The position numbers and the translations under genes were made by a program. Of a stretch of 6,999 nt of DNA, positions 4,298-6,999 are shown piece by piece. The DNA lies in the NCBI GenBank assembly GCA_004556745.1, contig SFFY01000070.1, positions 1 to 6,999 on the forward strand, in the 5' to 3' direction. Every line of letters starts with the position of its first letter. The first letter of the stretch is position 1. Below the pieces are notes generated by a model. It made no database searches, was not told the origin of the DNA, and worked only from the letters and a program-made list of their open reading frames with translations. The DNA is from Bacteroidales bacterium (GTDB taxonomy: Bacteria; Bacteroidota; Bacteroidia; Bacteroidales; Bacteroidaceae).

Positions 4298-6505
4298 GTG
4301 AAACTTATATATAATATTGTGTGCCTTGCCCTCCTGATGCCTCTGCTGTCACTGAACGCCGCGGGGCAATCCGTTGGCAAGGAGCAGTTAAGTCATATCG
4401 TAAACCCCTTTATCGGCACCGACTACACCGGCAACACCTATCCCGGGGTGCAGGTGCCGTTCGGCATGGTGCAACTCAGTCCCGACAACGGGCTGCCGGG
4501 CTGGGACAGGATAGCAGGCTATTTCTATCCCGACAGTACGATTGCCGGCTTCAGCCATACCCATTTGAGCGGCACGGGGGCGGGCGACCTTTACGACATA
4601 TCCTTTCTGCCCGTCACCGAACCCTTGCGCACGGCGGCCGCCCCGCTCGGCACGCACAGCCGTTTCAGCCACGGCGAGGAAGAGGCGCACGCCGGCTATT
4701 ACGCCGTATGCCTCAAAGACTACGGCATCCGCGTGGAACTCACCGCCACGGAGCGGTGCGGCATACAGCGGTACGCCTTTCCGAAAGGCAAGAAAGCCAT
4801 CGTGCTGCTCGACTTGGGCAAGGCGATGAACTGGGACCGCACCGTAGACTGCCGCCTCGAAGTCTGCGGCGGGCGGAGCATTCGCGGTATGCGGGCGTCG
4901 GAAGGTTGGGCGCGGGGGCAGCGCGTGTTTTTCCAAACCCGTTTTTCCCACTCCTTTACACGCATGGTGGTAGACAGCGTGCCCGTCATGACGGACGGGC
5001 GGCGCACGGGGACGGCCATCAAGGCCCGCTTTGAATTTGACAATTTGGACGATGAGGCGCTGCTGACCGTCGCCACCGCCCTCTCGCCGACCGGCGCGGA
5101 AGGTGCAGAGCAAAACCTCGCGGCAGAAGCGCCGCACGATGATTTCGATATTTACCGCCGGGCGGCGGAGGCACGCTGGGACGAGGCATTGGGAAAAATT
5201 GAGGTGGAAGGCGGCACGGCAGACGAGCGCGTCACGTTTTACACCGCGCTTTATCACGCTTTGCTCGCGCCAACGCTTTATTGTGATGCCGACGGTTCGT
5301 ATCCCGGTCCCGACGGCAAGACATATCGCGCCGCGCCGCGCAATTATTCCACCTTCTCGCTTTGGGACACCTACCGCGCCGCGCACCCGCTCTATACCAT
5401 GCTCTGCCCGGAACGCGCCGCAGAAATGGTGCGCTCCCTACTCGACTTTGCCGAACAGAACGGGCGGTTGCCCGTCTGGACGCTGTGGGGCAGCGAGACC
5501 GACATGATGATCGGCTACCACGCTGCGGCGGTCATTGCCGATGCCTTTCTCAAAAACATCATGTCGCCGGCCGACGACATTCGCCGCGCCCTGCGCCTCT
5601 GCGTAGCCACGGCTCGCAAGGACGAGTATCGCGGCATCGGCTATCAGCGCACGTTGGGCTATGTGCCGTGTGACGTGAAAGACCCTTACAACAACGACAA
5701 CTGGTCGCTCTCGCGCACCCTCGAATATGCGTTCGACGATGCCTGCATCGCTCGGTTGGCCGAAAGGGTGGGCGCGGTGGAGGAGGCGCGTGAGTTTGCC
5801 CGGCGTGCGGGCTGTTGGCGCAATGTCTACAACCCCGCCACCGGCTATATGCAGCCGCGCCGCAGCGATGGCGCATTTGTAAGTCCGTTCCGTCCCGACG
5901 ACTACACGCCGGATATTTGTGAAAGCAATGCGCGACAATACTTTTGGTCGGTGCAGCACGACATCGAGGGTCTGATGAAGCATTGCGGCCGCAAGCGTTT
6001 CGCCGCGCTGCTCGACAGCATGTTCACGCACGAGAGCGCCGACACCGCCGCCTTGCCGATTTTCTCGACGGGTATGATGGGGCAGTATGCCCATGGCAAC
6101 GAACCGAGCCACCACGTGGCTTACCTTTACAACTATATCGGTCGCCCCGAAACTGCGCAGGTGCTTGTGGACAGCATTCGCCGCAGTTTCTACTTTAACC
6201 GCCCCGACGGCCTTTGCGGCAATGAGGACTGCGGGCAGATGTCGGCGTGGTACGTCTTTTCCGCCCTCGGTTTCTATCCCGTCGACCCCGCCTCGGGCAG
6301 TTATGCCCTCGGCACCCCACTTTTCCCCACCGCAACCCTTCATCTCTCCGACGGCAAAAAACTCGTCATCAAGGCGCAGCGCAACGGTCGCGTGGCAGGT
6401 CCGCTCGTGAAGCGCGTGCTGTGGAACGGACGTAAGGTGCGCCGCCTTGCCGTAAGCCATTCCGACCTCGTCAATGGTGGAACTTTGACTTTTGAGATGC
6501 AGTAA
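4298..6505 (+). CDS. Secreted GH92 exo-alpha-mannosidase
   Basis: This is a 735-residue glycoside hydrolase, about the normal length for GH92. These are calcium-dependent inverting exo-alpha-mannosidases acting on N-glycans or mannans. A signal peptide covers about 1-23 (hydrophobic core CLALLMPLLSL, then NAAGQ), with no lipobox cysteine, so it is periplasmic or secreted. The N-terminal beta-sandwich carries NPFIGT (36-41), VQVPFGMVQLSPD (51-63) and GFSHTHLSGTGAGD (84-97). The (alpha/alpha)6 barrel carries SLWDTYR (354-360), WTLWGSETDMMIGYH (394-408), HGNEPSHH (599-606) and GNEDCGQMSAWYVFSALGFY (641-660). By family knowledge E602 is the likely general acid and the E643/D644 region the base. 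The start is GTG at 4298: an in-frame stop lies at 4259-4261 with no ATG between, and the next ATG (codon 14) would cut the signal peptide. No SusC/SusD genes adjoin it, so linkage specificity cannot be inferred. Confidence 0.97.
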   Translation: MKLIYNIVCLALLMPLLSLNAAGQSVGKEQLSHIVNPFIGTDYTGNTYPGVQVPFGMVQLSPDNGLPGWDRIAGYFYPDSTIAGFSHTHLSGTGAGDLYDISFLPVTEPLRTAAAPLGTHSRFSHGEEEAHAGYYAVCLKDYGIRVELTATERCGIQRYAFPKGKKAIVLLDLGKAMNWDRTVDCRLEVCGGRSIRGMRASEGWARGQRVFFQTRFSHSFTRMVVDSVPVMTDGRRTGTAIKARFEFDNLDDEALLTVATALSPTGAEGAEQNLAAEAPHDDFDIYRRAAEARWDEALGKIEVEGGTADERVTFYTALYHALLAPTLYCDADGSYPGPDGKTYRAAPRNYSTFSLWDTYRAAHPLYTMLCPERAAEMVRSLLDFAEQNGRLPVWTLWGSETDMMIGYHAAAVIADAFLKNIMSPADDIRRALRLCVATARKDEYRGIGYQRTLGYVPCDVKDPYNNDNWSLSRTLEYAFDDACIARLAERVGAVEEAREFARRAGCWRNVYNPATGYMQPRRSDGAFVSPFRPDDYTPDICESNARQYFWSVQHDIEGLMKHCGRKRFAALLDSMFTHESADTAALPIFSTGMMGQYAHGNEPSHHVAYLYNYIGRPETAQVLVDSIRRSFYFNRPDGLCGNEDCGQMSAWYVFSALGFYPVDPASGSYALGTPLFPTATLHLSDGKKLVIKAQRNGRVAGPLVKRVLWNGRKVRRLAVSHSDLVNGGTLTFEMQ

Positions 6506-6522
6506 TAAGTTTGAAATTGCGG

Positions 6523-6601
6523 GAAAATGCACTGCGATAGTGCATTTTCTTGCGGAAAATGCACTTAGTGAGTGCAAAATGGCTATCTTTGCATAAGATA
6601 G
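6523..6601. promoter_or_regulatory. Three consecutive hairpins between the mannosidase and the ATPase gene
   Basis: GAAAATGCACT (6523-6533) pairs with AGTGCATTTTC (6539-6549), an 11-bp stem that could end the mannosidase transcript although its only T-run lies within the stem. GAAAATGCACT is repeated directly at 6555-6565, where TGCACT (6560-6565) pairs with AGTGCA (6571-6576), also with a 5-nt loop. A third stem, CTATCTT/AAGATAG (6583-6589 with 6595-6601), encloses a promoter-like TATCTTTG. The TGCACT/AGTGCA core repeated 32 bp apart suggests operator sites ahead of the ATPase gene. Confidence 0.6.
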
Positions 6602-6656
6602 GCTGCGGTTCGGCCATTAAAGTAAACTTTATTGCGCTCACCTTGCACTATCTTTG
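6584..6656 (+). promoter_or_regulatory. Two TATCTTTG -7 boxes upstream of the ATPase gene
   Basis: TATCTTTG occurs at 6584-6591 and 6649-6656, both inside an identical CTATCTTTGC and both matching TAnnTTTG. Neither has a TTTG -33 box at the right distance, so promoter activity is uncertain. Use of the second would give a leader of only about 20 nt before the ATG at 6682. Between them is TAAAGTAAACTTTA (6618-6631), another short palindrome. Confidence 0.45.
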
Positions 6657-6681
6657 CCTCGGATTATAAATCAAAATCATT

Positions 6682-6999
6682 ATGGATAGGTTGATAGCAA
6701 ACTATAAAAGGCTGTTGCGGCTGACCGATACCTCGTTTCACAGATATATGTATGACAAAGTGAATTGGAACGGGCGTTTGGTAGGCATCGTCGGTGCGCG
6801 GGGCGTGGGGAAGACCACGATGATACTCCAATACATCAAAGAACAACTTGACGTAGACAGTACGCTTTACGTCAATGCAGAGGATTTCTATTTCGCCTCG
6901 CATCGGCTGACGGAATTGGCAGATGTCTTCTGCAAGATGGGTGGAAAGTATCTTGTTGTAGATGAGGTGCATAGATATGAGGGTTGGTCGAAAGAACTC
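6682..6999 (+). CDS. AAA-family ATPase (AAA_14/DUF4143 type), 5' part only
   Basis: The frame is open from ATG 6682 to the end of the window, giving 106 residues of a longer protein. It contains RYMYDKVNWNGRLVGIVG, the Walker A loop GARGVGKTT (38-46, with K44 and T45), LYVNAEDFYF (62-71), and Walker B YLVVDEVHRYEGWSKEL (90-106, with D94 and E95). 'GARGVGKTT' followed by a 'DE(V/I)H.Y..W..EL' Walker B is characteristic of the AAA_14 ATPases that end in a DUF4143 domain, usually about 380-400 residues long. These are common in Bacteroidetes and of unknown cellular role, possibly linked to mobile or defence functions. The N-terminus is complete. The C-terminal domain is outside the window, so DUF4143 is expected, not seen. 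Confidence 0.88.
   Translation, partial: MDRLIANYKRLLRLTDTSFHRYMYDKVNWNGRLVGIVGARGVGKTTMILQYIKEQLDVDSTLYVNAEDFYFASHRLTELADVFCKMGGKYLVVDEVHRYEGWSKEL

Noticed and set aside
4388..5386. Long open frame of 332 residues on the minus strand opposite the mannosidase gene
   Set aside because: The plus-strand frame is an unmistakable GH92 enzyme. The antisense frame shows no recognisable motif and is explained by the GC-rich codon pattern of the gene.
5438..6577. Second long antisense frame, 379 residues, opposite the mannosidase C-terminal half
   Set aside because: It has the same cause: a mirror of GC-rich codons. It also runs through the hairpin region past the mannosidase stop and has no domain features.

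Overview
The window looks like a chromosomal segment of a Bacteroidales bacterium, probably Prevotellaceae-like. The grounds are a psd–pssA–DUF4834 operon, a secreted GH92 mannosidase, promoters of the Bacteroidetes type (TTTG, about 19-21 bp, TAnnTTTG) and weak or absent Shine-Dalgarno sequences. The species cannot be told from this sequence.

Layout, left to right. The last 28 codons of a plus-strand gene (1-87) end before a strong two-way terminator (155-208). After a repeat-bearing gap (209-419) comes a minus-strand unit that is easily missed: a 49-residue membrane miniprotein (485-634) with its own promoter (660-691) and terminator (416-453). Positions 759-937 form a non-coding block with 21-bp periodicity: phased T-tracts, then four 17-bp palindromes spaced exactly 21 bp apart. 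Next is the minus-strand phospholipid operon psd (2115-2825), pssA (1359-2099) and a DUF4834 gene (1038-1307). It is driven by a near-perfect promoter at 2883-2913 and closed by a terminator at 959-998. PssA makes phosphatidylserine and Psd decarboxylates it to phosphatidylethanolamine.

Divergent from psd is a tightly packed three-gene plus-strand cassette (3074-4013). It holds a DUF3791-like small protein, a DUF3990 protein with PARP/ADP-ribosyltransferase-like motifs, and a 68-residue helical protein. The arrangement suggests a toxin-antitoxin or defence-like module. The next gap carries a REPIN-like element (4082-4187): two 20-bp palindromes in opposite orientation, each flanked on the outside by GTAG. 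Then comes a complete secreted GH92 alpha-mannosidase (4298-6505, GTG start). After it lie a run of hairpins with two TATCTTTG boxes and the 5' part of an AAA-family ATPase gene (6682 to the window end).

The items most worth following up are the 21-bp-phased block with its neighbouring miniprotein gene, the ART-like cassette, and the REPIN-like element. No transposase, tRNA, rRNA or CRISPR array was seen.
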